Shown one piece after another: positions 1 through 8,004 of a stretch of 64,000 bases of DNA (positions are counted from its first letter, which is position 1; each line of letters opens with the position of its first letter). Origin of the DNA: Oscillospiraceae bacterium (GTDB lineage Bacteria; Bacillota; Clostridia; Oscillospirales; SIG627); contig SVTV01000005.1 of assembly GCA_015063605.1 (NCBI GenBank), positions 1 through 64,000 of the forward strand, written 5' to 3'. Below the pieces are notes generated by a model. The model was not told the DNA's origin and did not search any database. It was given only the letters and a program-made list of their open reading frames with translations. The position numbers and the translations under genes are program-made.

Positions 1-8
1 GGATACTC

Positions 9-551
9 TTGCTGACTGCCATTATTATATTTTTTCAATATCTTCATTTAATTCTTAAAAGATTTTATCTTTTAAGAAAGATACGTAAACTAATTAAAAA
101 GCATAATGGTAGTATGCAATATTGTCGTAATCCAATGACATCTATTTTCAAGCATGATGGTAAGTCGGATATTTCTTTGCAAGTTTCAAATAAAACAATA
201 GATATTTCTGTTATCACAACTCCATTTCGCCGAGTACGATATCATTTCAATATTGATAACAAGTCATTGGAATTAATTATTGAAAGAAGAGCTGTTTATG
301 TAGGAAGCCCGAAAGCCCCCAGACCTACCTACATTAGTGCCACAGATAGTGTATACACTGTCCGAAAATATAAAATAGAATTTGAGGCATCAAATAATAA
401 TCATCAAAAATATATAATTTTGAATCCTGCTCCAAAATCAGTCAGCAAAGCAGATGGAGCAACACTTACGGCACTCTATAACAATGACGATTTAATTCCA
501 GGTATCAAAGTGTGTGGATTAAAATGGTTTGTTGATTTTTTTGACGAATAA
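9..551 (+). CDS. Hypothetical membrane-anchored protein, possibly 5'-truncated
   Basis: I do not recognise this 180-residue product. It opens with a hydrophobic stretch (about residues 1-20) followed by a basic cluster of Lys and Arg, which suggests an N-terminal membrane anchor with a cytoplasmic domain of mixed beta character. The start used is a TTG. No stop codon is visible in frame upstream within the window, so the true start may lie before base 1. The gene is AT-rich compared with the following genes. A hairpin terminator lies about 50 bases after the stop, so it is transcriptionally separate from the next gene. Confidence 0.55.
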   Translation: MLTAIIIFFQYLHLILKRFYLLRKIRKLIKKHNGSMQYCRNPMTSIFKHDGKSDISLQVSNKTIDISVITTPFRRVRYHFNIDNKSLELIIERRAVYVGSPKAPRPTYISATDSVYTVRKYKIEFEASNNNHQKYIILNPAPKSVSKADGATLTALYNNDDLIPGIKVCGLKWFVDFFDE

Positions 552-601
552 GCTAAATAATACATAGATTCGTTTTAAATATAAGTGAATATTTTCGTTT
601 A

Positions 602-632
602 TCCCGCATAGATTATAAAAGCGGGGGTTTTT
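602..632 (+). terminator. Rho-independent terminator
   Basis: A CCCGC/GCGGG stem (603-607 with 621-625) is followed by GGTTTTT. It closes the transcript of the hypothetical gene upstream. Confidence 0.55.
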
Positions 633-670
633 AATCCGCTTAAGTTAAATTTCGGGAGAATAGAAAATAT

Positions 671-1198
671 ATGGAATCAAGAAAAGTACCTTGGCAGCTT
701 CTCGGCTTTGCCGTCACATCATTTTTAGGAACGATACTCCATTTTCTTTATGAATGGAGCGGTGAAAACGTTTTTGCAGCGTTTATATCGGGAGTAAACG
801 AATCCACATGGGAACATATGAAGCTTATCTTCTTCCCCATGCTGTTTTTCGGTCTTTTTCAAAGTCTTTTTTTCAAAAGCGACGAAAGCTTTTGGAGCAG
901 AAAGCTTACGGGGATACTTACGGGACTTTTATCCATCCCTCTTTTATTTTACGGTTATAACGGAATAATAGGTACGTCGCCCGATTGGCTCAACATATCG
1001 TTCTTTTATATTGCGGCAGCTATAGCCTTTCTTACCGAAGCAAAGGCATTGAAGAAAAACAAAAGCTATCGGATATCCCCCTTCGTTTCACAATGCATAT
1101 TGCTTATCATCGCATTATCATTTTTTATATTCACGTTTTTGACGCCTCATATCAATATATTCCGTGATCCGTTGACGGGAGCTTACGGAATCGTTTAA
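671..1198 (+). CDS. Small polytopic membrane protein (DUF6512-like)
   Basis: This is a 175-residue integral membrane protein with about five hydrophobic segments (roughly residues 8-27, 50-67, 79-100, 105-126 and 139-160). The first segment carries the HFLYEW motif, followed by VNESTWEHMK, which I associate from memory with the DUF6512 family common in Clostridia. No function is known for that family as far as I am aware. A GGGAGA ribosome site lies about 13 bases before the ATG. It stands alone between a terminator and the promoter of the next gene. Confidence 0.75.
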   Translation: MESRKVPWQLLGFAVTSFLGTILHFLYEWSGENVFAAFISGVNESTWEHMKLIFFPMLFFGLFQSLFFKSDESFWSRKLTGILTGLLSIPLLFYGYNGIIGTSPDWLNISFFYIAAAIAFLTEAKALKKNKSYRISPFVSQCILLIIALSFFIFTFLTPHINIFRDPLTGAYGIV

Positions 1199-1207
1199 AA
1201 AAACGGG

Positions 1208-1236
1208 TTGACTTTTTCCGTCGGAAGAATTATAAT
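1208..1236 (+). promoter_or_regulatory. SigA-type promoter for the TIM-barrel isomerase gene
   Basis: TTGACT (1208-1213), a 17-bp spacer and TATAAT (1231-1236) lie 45 bases upstream of the start codon at 1281. Confidence 0.75.
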
Positions 1237-1280
1237 ATTCTCATACTGTTTCACAGAATATAATTTCACGGAGAAAAAAT

Positions 1281-2207
1281 ATGATAAAAATAGGCGTACA
1301 ATCGGCAGGCTGGTATAACAGCGAAGATCCCGACAGTTCCTTTGCATATATAAAGGATTGCGGTTTTGATGCGGTGGATTTCAATATAGACACATTTCTC
1401 AGCGGTTCAAAACTGTCAAAGGAAGGAGTATTTCCATCCATATTCGACAAAACCACGGAAGAGCTTCTTGACTATTTCACCCCTCTGAAAAACGCATCGA
1501 AAAAATACGATGTGGAGATCAATCAGATGCACGCTCCCTTTCCGCCCTATTTCAAAGGTCTTGATGAAGTAAACGATTATATTTTTATGGCTCTCGATAA
1601 GTGCTTTGCGGTAGCGGAATTTCTTGATTGCAGTGCTGTGGTAGTTCATCCCATTGCAGGAGAGACATCCGAAGAGGAATGGGAAATAACCGCAAATTTC
1701 TACAGAAACCTTGTTCCCGTAATAAAAAAGTACAAGGGTGTAAAGATCTGTCTTGAAAATATATTCAACCGCCGTCCCGGCAGAATGATCGAAGGAAGAC
1801 TTTCCAACTCTTATGATGCATGCCGTATGCTCGATATGCTCAACGAAGAAGCGGGCGGAGAATATTTCGGTTTCTGTCTTGATATAGGTCATACGAATCT
1901 TACCGGCAGAAATGTAAAGGAATATATAAAGCAGTTAGGCTCACGCCTTACGATACTTCATATCCACGACAATAACGGAAGTGAAGACCTTCATATGATA
2001 CCCTATACATATCTTTCCACTACATCTTCTCACGTATGTGATTGGCAGGGCTTCATCGACGGCTTGAAGGAAATAGGCTTTGACGGCGTTCTCTCCTTTG
2101 AGACCATCCGCATCTTCCGCGTTTTCCCGAAGCCTCTGCATACCGGGGTAATGAAGCTTATTTCGGCTATAGGACATTATTGGAAGGATGAATTGACAAA
2201 GGAATAA
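1281..2207 (+). CDS. Sugar phosphate isomerase/epimerase family (TIM barrel)
   Basis: The 308-residue product belongs to the xylose isomerase-like TIM-barrel superfamily (AP endonuclease family 2), whose members isomerise or epimerise sugars and inositols using a divalent metal. Candidate metal ligands sit where expected at strand ends: E159 in CLEN, D201 and H204 in CLDIGH, H227/H229 in LHIHD, and E274 in LSFET. The substrate cannot be inferred from sequence. It has its own promoter and terminator, so it appears monocistronic. Length is normal for the family. Confidence 0.85.
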   Translation: MIKIGVQSAGWYNSEDPDSSFAYIKDCGFDAVDFNIDTFLSGSKLSKEGVFPSIFDKTTEELLDYFTPLKNASKKYDVEINQMHAPFPPYFKGLDEVNDYIFMALDKCFAVAEFLDCSAVVVHPIAGETSEEEWEITANFYRNLVPVIKKYKGVKICLENIFNRRPGRMIEGRLSNSYDACRMLDMLNEEAGGEYFGFCLDIGHTNLTGRNVKEYIKQLGSRLTILHIHDNNGSEDLHMIPYTYLSTTSSHVCDWQGFIDGLKEIGFDGVLSFETIRIFRVFPKPLHTGVMKLISAIGHYWKDELTKE

Positions 2208-2231
2208 AAACGGAATTTACAAAAAATATAA

Positions 2232-2282
2232 ATCCCTGCTTCATTTGCAATTTATTTGCATTTGAGGCAGGGATATTATTCT
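2232..2282 (+). terminator. Rho-independent terminator, bidirectional
   Basis: A long imperfect palindrome (ATCCCTGC at 2232 pairing with GCAGGGAT ending at 2274, continuing through CATTTGCAA/TTGCATTTG) is flanked by an A-tract before and a T-rich tract after. Confidence 0.8.
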
Positions 2283-2508
2283 TTATCGTGAAGAGAGAAT
2301 CTGTCAGAAAGTGTGCTTTTTTACAGTTAATTTTCTTACCTAATTATAGCATTAAAATATGGGAAGAGCAAGCCTTTTTTCGAAAAAAGTCGATAAAAAA
2401 ACAAAGTTTTGCACTTTTTGGGATTGTGAAGGGACTTTTGTCAAAAAGTACACTTATTGAAAAAGGTATAACGCAATCAAGCAAATAGAATCAAAGGAAA
2501 CGAATAGA

Positions 2509-2781
2509 ATGAATGAGAATACGCTTTCAGATCTCAAAAAAATATTCAGAAGAATATATTCAAATGAAAACTATGAGAAGCGCAGAAAGCTTTCTACAGA
2601 GTTATGCAACGATGATGAAACTCGAATATGGGAAATCTGTAAACACTTTTGGAATACGGATTATTCGCAACGTTCTTTGGATTTCGAACAATTCGAACCG
2701 AATCCCGAATTAGATGATCTGAAAGCAAAAAGATATATCGAAGAGTTAACAGAGTTACTCTATAAACTCGGTTGGAAGTAA
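2509..2781 (+). CDS. Small hypothetical protein
   Basis: This is a 90-residue, mostly helical, acidic-and-basic protein that I do not recognise. It has no signal peptide or membrane segment. An AAAGGAAACG ribosome site precedes the ATG by a normal distance, and the reading frame ends cleanly. Residues such as RRKLSTELCND and WEICKHFWN suggest a compact helical fold. It is followed by the WG-repeat lipoprotein 120 bases downstream, with no terminator between them that I can see, so co-transcription is possible. The 220 bases upstream hold no convincing gene. Confidence 0.5.
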   Translation: MNENTLSDLKKIFRRIYSNENYEKRRKLSTELCNDDETRIWEICKHFWNTDYSQRSLDFEQFEPNPELDDLKAKRYIEELTELLYKLGWK

Positions 2782-2904
2782 TATATTTTAAAATTGTGTT
2801 TATTAGACTGTACTTTTTGGCTGTTTAAAATGAAAAAAAGTTAGAGATTTAAAATGAACGTTTAGTAATATAAAATGAGTTACAAAGAAAGGTATGTAAA
2901 TGTC

Positions 2905-3957
2905 ATGAAACGATTAACTGTGATTTTATTAATATTTAATATGTTGGCGATGCTGCTTTTCACAGGCTGCAATGAAAGTGATGATTCTTCTGAATTTAAC
3001 CTTTTTAGCCAAGGATTACTTTGTGTTGAATTAGGTGACAAATATGGATACATCAATGAAAAGGGGGAGTATGTAATAAATCCTCAGTTTGATTTTGCCT
3101 ATAGTTTTGGTGAAAACGGACTTGCTGCTGTAAAAGAAGTTGGTGGAAAGTGGGGATTCATCAACAAAAAAGGAGAGTATGTGATCAATCCTCAGTTTGA
3201 TTATGCCGATAATTTTGGTAAAAACGGACTTGCTATAGCAGGAGTTGACGGTAAGGGAGGATACATCAATGAAAAAGGAAAGTATGTAATCAATCTTCAG
3301 TTTGATTTTGCCTATAGTTTTAGTGAAAACGGACTTGCTATAGTAGAAGTTGACGGTAAGCGGGGATACATCAATGAAAAAGGAAAGTATGTGATCAATC
3401 CTCAGTTTGATTATGTCTATGGTTTTAGTGAAAACGGACTTGCTGCTGTAAAAGAAGTTGGTGGAAAGTGGGGATACATCAACAAAAAAGGAGAGTATGT
3501 GATCAATCCTCAGTTTGATTATGCCAATGGTTTTAGTAAAAACGGACTTGCTATAGTAGGAGTTGACAGTAAGTGGGGATATATAAATAAAAAAGGAGAA
3601 TACGTAATTAATCCTCAGTTTGACTATGCCGGTTTTTTTGCTGAAAACGGACTTGCAAATGTGGCAGTTGATGGAAAGTATGGTTACATTAATGAAAAGG
3701 GAGCGTACGTAATCAATCCTCAGTTTGATGATGCCGGTGTTTTTGCTGAAAACGGACTTGCAAATGTGGCAGTTGATGGAAAGTATGGTTACATTAATGA
3801 AAAAGGAGCGTACGTAATCAATCCTCAGTTTGATGATGCCGGTGTTTTTGCTGAAAACGGACTTGCAATAGTGGAAGTTGGTGGTAAGTTAGGACTCATC
3901 AATAAAAAAGGCGAGTATGTAGCAAATCCTCAGTTTGATGATTTTATTATGTACTAA
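2905..3957 (+). CDS. WG-repeat lipoprotein
   Basis: The product starts with a lipoprotein signal peptide ending in the lipobox FTGC (Cys about residue 20 from the ATG at 2905). That ATG is preferred over one at 2875 because AAAGAAAGG lies before it and the signal peptide then starts with the usual MKRL. The mature part is nine tandem WG repeats (PF14903-type, unit about 35 residues, core GYINEKGEYVINPQFD). WG-repeat proteins form beta structures, usually at the cell surface; the ligand is unknown. Two neighbouring repeats are identical in protein and differ by one base, showing recent expansion. A strong hairpin terminator follows. Confidence 0.88.
   Translation: MKRLTVILLIFNMLAMLLFTGCNESDDSSEFNLFSQGLLCVELGDKYGYINEKGEYVINPQFDFAYSFGENGLAAVKEVGGKWGFINKKGEYVINPQFDYADNFGKNGLAIAGVDGKGGYINEKGKYVINLQFDFAYSFSENGLAIVEVDGKRGYINEKGKYVINPQFDYVYGFSENGLAAVKEVGGKWGYINKKGEYVINPQFDYANGFSKNGLAIVGVDSKWGYINKKGEYVINPQFDYAGFFAENGLANVAVDGKYGYINEKGAYVINPQFDDAGVFAENGLANVAVDGKYGYINEKGAYVINPQFDDAGVFAENGLAIVEVGGKLGLINKKGEYVANPQFDDFIMY
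3013..3954 (+). repeat. Nine tandem ~105-bp repeats coding WG motifs
   Basis: In-frame units of 34-36 codons begin GL(A/L) and end in EN or KN. Units 7 and 8 (about 3646-3855) encode the same 35 residues and differ at a single third position (AAG versus AAA), so this pair duplicated recently, by slippage or unequal recombination. Confidence 0.9.
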
Positions 3958-4017
3958 TAGTATATTTTATTTTTCAGTTTAAAGATATTTTTTAATTAAT
4001 AACGCAAATATTTAAGC

Positions 4018-4068
4018 AAAAGACTTGTACCTCGGACGCACTATCCGAAAAGTACAAGTCTTTTCTTT
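4018..4068 (+). terminator. Terminator with AGACTTGTAC stem
   Basis: The arm AGACTTGTAC (4021-4030) pairs with GTACAAGTCT (4052-4061), followed by TTTCTTTT. The same stem recurs at 7953-7991 with a different loop. Confidence 0.8.
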
Positions 4069-4081
4069 TACCCTAACATTT

Positions 4082-4157
4082 TCATCCCACTATCACCCTC
4101 ACCGCTTCGTCAAGGTCCATTACTACCTTATCGCAACAGCTTTTCAATATTTTATAT
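4082..4157 (-). pseudogene. 3' remnant of a HAD phosphatase gene
   Basis: Read on the minus strand this stretch encodes KSCCDKVVMDLDEAVRVIVG and then a stop. It matches the C-terminus of the intact HAD phosphatase at 5620-6255, which ends KECCDKVVMDLDEAVKLII. A 32-base run is identical between the two. No reading frame continues upstream, so only about the last 25 codons survive. It is most likely the stump of a tandem duplicate or an old recombination endpoint. Confidence 0.75.
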
Positions 4158-4180
4158 AATAAAACACTTCCGTAAACATC

Positions 4181-4216
4181 AAGCCTGCCTCATTTTGTTG
4201 AGACAGGCTTTTTCTT
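4181..4216. terminator. Hairpin between convergent transcripts
   Basis: AAGCCTG (from 4181) pairs with CAGGCTT (to 4210) around a partly paired loop and is followed by TTTCTT on the plus strand. It lies just after the minus-strand lipoprotein gene and may serve both directions. Confidence 0.6.
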
Positions 4217-4225
4217 ATTAATCTG

Positions 4226-5599
4226 TTATTTCTTTACGGGTATACCGTCACCGCCTATGCGGAAGGATGCTTTTTCCGTTTCGTTTCCTATATCATCAAG
4301 AATAAAGTTTTCGGGATCGTTGAGAACAAGGAATATATTATCACCGTATTGAGCGGGACTCATATCGGCTTCTCCCGCATTTACGACAGTACCGTCCTCA
4401 TTCAGCTTATATACGACCAGACTCATCAGACGAACACCCTCTTCAAAATCCTGTCGGAACAAATAAATATAGTTTCCGCCTTCAGATCTGACGTAATAAG
4501 GATGCAGGTCATAGGCAAAGCAGTCATCGATACAACTGTTTCCGTCCTTATCGGTATACACACCGTGGTCTGTATATTTGTTTCGCTCTTCATCGTATGC
4601 ACCCGATACTGATATCTGATCCAAAGCACCGTCATCATCCAATTCGGTAAAGAAGGATATATCTTGAGGCAGCTCTACGGCGTATTCCTTGGGAACATTC
4701 ATATATTTCTCATGAAACAACTCGGGATACTCGGAAAAGGAAACTGTTGCCGTCATCATTCCCTCGTTGCAAAGCTCTCCGGGAGCAAAGTAAAAGGTGA
4801 CGCCGTTATAATCGACTGTCCAATTACTGATATCATAGGGAGCCTCGGCAAAGAAATTTTCCACCGCATCCTTCGATTTAAGCTCGCCTGTCCATGTATG
4901 GCTGAGAAGCTCCTTCTCTACAGCCTTTGCGAGATCGTTGTTCACAGACTTTACCACATCTGTAAGGCGAAGCTCTTTACCGCTTTTCGTATCGTAATTG
5001 CTTCCGTGGAACACTCTGTAATTCTCTATATTGCCGTAATCGGAATAGGAATCCCACAATAAGCTTACGGCTATACTGTCTGCACGGCGCACAAGAACAT
5101 TCAACGACGAAACGTAAGTATCAAAGCTTTGTTTATTCTTTTCAAATTCATCGCCTGCGATACTGACCAGATTGTCAAATTCCTCAAGCATTGCCTTTTC
5201 CTGCATGACCGCATTATCGCTGAGCAGCTTCGCCATCTCGGGATAATTCTCAGCATCTGTCTTATTCAATTTCACAAACGAATGTGTGCTGTGCACCAAT
5301 GCACCGTCAAGTCCGTCCGCCCATTCGAAGTATGTGAAAAATGACTTTTCCGGAGAAAGAAAGCTGAATTCATAAACATCCTCGGTATTCTTTTCCCCGG
5401 TAGTAGTGTCTTCTGTTTTTTCCTCTTCCGTGCTTACCGCCGTTTCATCGGCAGTATCTTCGTTCTCCGTCGATCCCTGAGCTTCGGTAAACACATTTTC
5501 ATCCGTTTTGCCCGTGATCTTTTCTTCTTTTCCGCAAGAGGTCATACAAATAAGGAGACACAGCGAAAGAAAAAGACTTACCAAATTCCTGTAACTCAT
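4226..5599 (-). CDS. RsiV/DUF3298-domain lipoprotein
   Basis: This 457-residue protein begins with a lipoprotein signal peptide (lipobox MTSC, Cys about residue 22) and a low-complexity Glu/Thr linker to about residue 75. The middle (about 165-300) resembles the DUF3298/DUF4163 domain of RsiV and PdaC: strands such as RVFHGSNYDTKSGKELRL lead into a helical segment and a beta-rich VTFYFAPGELC region. In RsiV this fold binds lysozyme; here there is no linked sigma factor, so that role is not implied. It is the last gene of a three-gene minus-strand operon behind the kinase and the HAD phosphatase, 20 bases after the latter. Confidence 0.75.
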   Translation of the reverse strand: MSYRNLVSLFLSLCLLICMTSCGKEEKITGKTDENVFTEAQGSTENEDTADETAVSTEEEKTEDTTTGEKNTEDVYEFSFLSPEKSFFTYFEWADGLDGALVHSTHSFVKLNKTDAENYPEMAKLLSDNAVMQEKAMLEEFDNLVSIAGDEFEKNKQSFDTYVSSLNVLVRRADSIAVSLLWDSYSDYGNIENYRVFHGSNYDTKSGKELRLTDVVKSVNNDLAKAVEKELLSHTWTGELKSKDAVENFFAEAPYDISNWTVDYNGVTFYFAPGELCNEGMMTATVSFSEYPELFHEKYMNVPKEYAVELPQDISFFTELDDDGALDQISVSGAYDEERNKYTDHGVYTDKDGNSCIDDCFAYDLHPYYVRSEGGNYIYLFRQDFEEGVRLMSLVVYKLNEDGTVVNAGEADMSPAQYGDNIFLVLNDPENFILDDIGNETEKASFRIGGDGIPVKK

Positions 5600-5619
5600 T
5601 TAACAAACCACCCTTCTTT

Positions 5620-6255
5620 TTATATTATCAGCTTTACAGCTTCGTCAAGGTCCATTACTACCTTATCGCAGCATTCTTTTAATGTTTCATATGATTGGTG
5701 TCCGCGGGCGACAAGGATACAATCGGCGCCGATGGCATCAGCGGTCTGCACATCATGAGTAGTGTCGCCTATCATTACGGGAACGGCATTTTTTACATTC
5801 GAAAACCATTCCTTTGCAAGCGCCACCTTGCTTTCCGCATGGATATTGTCAAGTCCCAGAACATCGTCAAAGCGATCAGCCAATCCGAGATCGTTAAGCT
5901 GTTTTATAAGCATTTCCCTTTCCGTTGCGGAAAGAACGATCTGCACCATACCGCGGCTTGCAAAAAGGTCTATTGTCCTTTTCACATCGGGAAACACTTT
6001 TGCGCTTTTCACGTTTTCAAGGTACTCGTTGACCCATAAGGGTGCTATCACCTCATACGGCTCTTTGTCGAAATCAAAGCCCAATTTTCTGTAATAATCT
6101 ATAATGGGAAAACCGAAGACCTTACGGTACGATTCCACCGAGGGGATAACGGGAAGATTTCTGTCGCTGAGAAGCTTATTGACGCTTTTTATTCCCGTTT
6201 CCACATCATCCAATATAGTTCCGTTGAAATCCCATATAATATGCGTATATCTCAT
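5620..6255 (-). CDS. HAD-family phosphatase (phosphoglycolate phosphatase-like)
   Basis: The 211-residue protein is a cytoplasmic HAD hydrolase with a C1 helical cap. Motif I is WDFNGTILDD, with nucleophile D9; the usual second Asp of DxD is Asn (N11). Motif II is LSATE, motif III Lys is in the ESKVALAKEWF segment, and motif IV is GDTTHDVQTADAIG. The closing KVVMDLDEA resembles other phosphoglycolate phosphatase-like proteins, but the substrate is unknown. It sits 15 bases after the APH-like kinase gene and 20 before the lipoprotein gene, and a truncated duplicate of its 3' end lies at 4082-4157. Confidence 0.85.
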   Translation of the reverse strand: MRYTHIIWDFNGTILDDVETGIKSVNKLLSDRNLPVIPSVESYRKVFGFPIIDYYRKLGFDFDKEPYEVIAPLWVNEYLENVKSAKVFPDVKRTIDLFASRGMVQIVLSATEREMLIKQLNDLGLADRFDDVLGLDNIHAESKVALAKEWFSNVKNAVPVMIGDTTHDVQTADAIGADCILVARGHQSYETLKECCDKVVMDLDEAVKLII

Positions 6256-6270
6256 GTAATTTTCCTTTCG

Positions 6271-7059
6271 TCAACCGAAGACCTCGGCGCTTGCTATCAC
6301 CTTAAGAACGTCAGGGTCTGTTTTGTCTCTTCCGTAAGCATCAAAGAATCTGTCGGTATATTTATCCGTTTTCAGATTGAACCAAAGACTCCATACACCC
6401 CAAAATATGTCAATATGCCTGTCGCCCACGCCTCCGTTTCCAAGGTCTATAAATCCGCTTCTCTTCCCGCCTTCGAAAATAATATTCGGCAGACAATAAT
6501 CTCCGTGAATGAGTGTATCGCATTTAAGCATTTTCGAATGTGAGGTGAGGTATTCCCAAGCTTCGTTTCCGTCCTTGAAAAAAGGCTCGGAAAACAATCG
6601 GGTATCAAATTTTCCTTCTTCATATCCTCTGCGGGCGCTTTCAAGATAATCGGCAGTTCTGTTTTGAATCGGGCAATCGGAATGATCTGTCTCATGCAAT
6701 TCTCTTAAGGAAAGAGCATAAAGATCGCAAAGCTTTTCGGGTTCGGAAAGATATTGTGCATGTGTTCCGTCCTCGCCGTTGACCTTTCTTGTCATCATCC
6801 AATCCTTTTCACAGCTTACATATCCCATAAATTCCGAGGTCAGCTTTTTCGATGCAAAGTATTCCGCCATCAAAGCTTCCTTTTCCAATGCTCCTTTTCC
6901 GGAGCATTTCAAGTAATAACCGCCGTCTTTATCAATGAAGAATACACGTGCTTCCGTTGAGCAACTGCTGTCATATATATCGCAACTATTTGTAAATTCC
7001 GCAAATTCCGCGGGGAATAATATGTTTTCACGACTCAGTTCGAGTTTTGTTCTTTTCAT
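6271..7059 (-). CDS. Aminoglycoside 3'-phosphotransferase-like kinase
   Basis: The product is a 262-residue APH-fold kinase. The catalytic loop is HGDYCLPN (H185, D187, N192), and the metal-binding segment is IDLGNGGVGDRHID (D205, with D213-R214 and D217), a pattern typical of APH(3') enzymes. ATP-site residues in the N-terminal lobe are plausible, including a Lys at residue 51. Length matches APH(3') proteins. Whether it phosphorylates an aminoglycoside or another hydroxylated metabolite cannot be told from sequence. It is first in an operon with a HAD phosphatase and a lipoprotein and has its own promoter. Confidence 0.8.
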   Translation of the reverse strand: MKRTKLELSRENILFPAEFAEFTNSCDIYDSSCSTEARVFFIDKDGGYYLKCSGKGALEKEALMAEYFASKKLTSEFMGYVSCEKDWMMTRKVNGEDGTHAQYLSEPEKLCDLYALSLRELHETDHSDCPIQNRTADYLESARRGYEEGKFDTRLFSEPFFKDGNEAWEYLTSHSKMLKCDTLIHGDYCLPNIIFEGGKRSGFIDLGNGGVGDRHIDIFWGVWSLWFNLKTDKYTDRFFDAYGRDKTDPDVLKVIASAEVFG

Positions 7060-7087
7060 AATCTTACTTCTCCAAAGTTATGATAAT

Positions 7088-7116
7088 AGGATATCACAAA
7101 GCTTTATATAAGTCAA
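7088..7116 (-). promoter_or_regulatory. Promoter for the APH-like kinase operon
   Basis: On the minus strand TTGACT (7116-7111), a 17-bp spacer and TATCCT (7093-7088) lie 29 bases before the start codon. It is divergent from the promoter at 7148. Confidence 0.65.
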
Positions 7117-7147
7117 TAAAAAGAACATGAAAATTATTTCCAAAATC

Positions 7148-7176
7148 TTTACACTCATATAAATTTATGCTATAAT
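7148..7176 (+). promoter_or_regulatory. Promoter for the glycerophosphodiesterase gene
   Basis: TTTACA (7148-7153), a 17-bp spacer and TATAAT (7171-7176) lie 45 bases before the TTG start. Confidence 0.75.
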
Positions 7177-7220
7177 AAGCATATGCCTATACCGCAATAA
7201 AGCATAAGGAGATAAAAACC

Positions 7221-7940
7221 TTGAATACGATAAAATTTGAAAAAGGAAACACCCTTGTAGTTGCCCACAGAGGTCTTTCCGGAATCGAACCCGAAAATAC
7301 AAATGCGGCATTTATCGCCGCAGGCAACCGTTCCTATTACGGAATCGAAACAGACATTTACAAAACGGCAGACGGAAATTTCGTTGTAAACCACGACGGG
7401 AATTTAAAGAGAATCGGCGGCGAAAACATTCTCGTTGAGGAAGTTACGCTTTCCACTCTCGAGAGCATCAGATTGTTCGATAAGGATGGCAAAAAGGATA
7501 GAGCCGATATCCGTCCCTGCTCCTTGAACAATTACATAAAGCTTTGCAAGAAGTATGAAAAGCATTGTGTTCTTGAATTGAAATCTGCATTTACCGATGA
7601 AGAAACACAGCGTTTCATCGACATAATAAAGGAATATGATTATCTCGAAAATGTTACATTCATTTCCTTCAAATACGATAACCTTGTAAAGGTAAGAAGC
7701 ATCGTTCCAGATCAGTCCGTGCAATTCCTTTTCTCCGAGGTCACGGATGAAATAATCGAAAAGGTGATCGCAGACAAATTCGATGTTGACGTAAGACACA
7801 CAGCTCTCACAAAGGAAAATGTTGAAGCTATGCACAATGCGGGCATCAAGATCAATTGCTGGACAGTTGACAACAAGGATGATGCGGAAAGACTTTCCTC
7901 CTGGGGAGTTGACTACATCACAAGTAATATTCTTGAGTAA
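7221..7940 (+). CDS. Glycerophosphodiester phosphodiesterase family protein
   Basis: This 239-residue cytoplasmic protein (no signal peptide) is a GDPD-fold TIM barrel that hydrolyses glycerophosphodiesters to glycerol-3-phosphate and an alcohol. The family signature AHRGLSGIEPENTNAAF holds the catalytic His and Arg; ETDIYKTADG provides the metal-binding Glu and Asp; VVNHD provides the second catalytic His. The C-terminal NCWTVDNKDDAERL is also typical. The start is TTG, chosen because AAGGAG lies nine bases before it and there is no suitable ATG nearby. It has its own promoter and a shared bidirectional terminator. Confidence 0.9.
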   Translation: MNTIKFEKGNTLVVAHRGLSGIEPENTNAAFIAAGNRSYYGIETDIYKTADGNFVVNHDGNLKRIGGENILVEEVTLSTLESIRLFDKDGKKDRADIRPCSLNNYIKLCKKYEKHCVLELKSAFTDEETQRFIDIIKEYDYLENVTFISFKYDNLVKVRSIVPDQSVQFLFSEVTDEIIEKVIADKFDVDVRHTALTKENVEAMHNAGIKINCWTVDNKDDAERLSSWGVDYITSNILE

Positions 7941-7952
7941 TATAAAAATTTC

Positions 7953-7999
7953 AGACTTGTACATAGGATCAAGATCCAAAAGTACAAGTCTTTTATTTT
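7953..7999. terminator. Bidirectional terminator with AGACTTGTAC stem
   Basis: AGACTTGTAC (7953-7962) pairs with GTACAAGTCT (7982-7991), followed by TTTATTTTTT. The inner loop also has GGATC/GATCC. It lies between convergent genes and repeats the stem seen at 4021-4061. Confidence 0.8.
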
Positions 8000-8004
8000 T
8001 TCTA

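Noticed and set aside
2288-2488. 66-codon frame starting GTG after the sugar isomerase terminator
   Set aside because: No ribosome site, low-complexity Lys/Ser composition and position directly after a terminator; not supported as a gene.
4082-6255. The 4.1-6.2 kb duplicated ends as a transposon with direct repeats
   Set aside because: No transposase, no target duplication, and the matching parts are coding remnants of a HAD gene.
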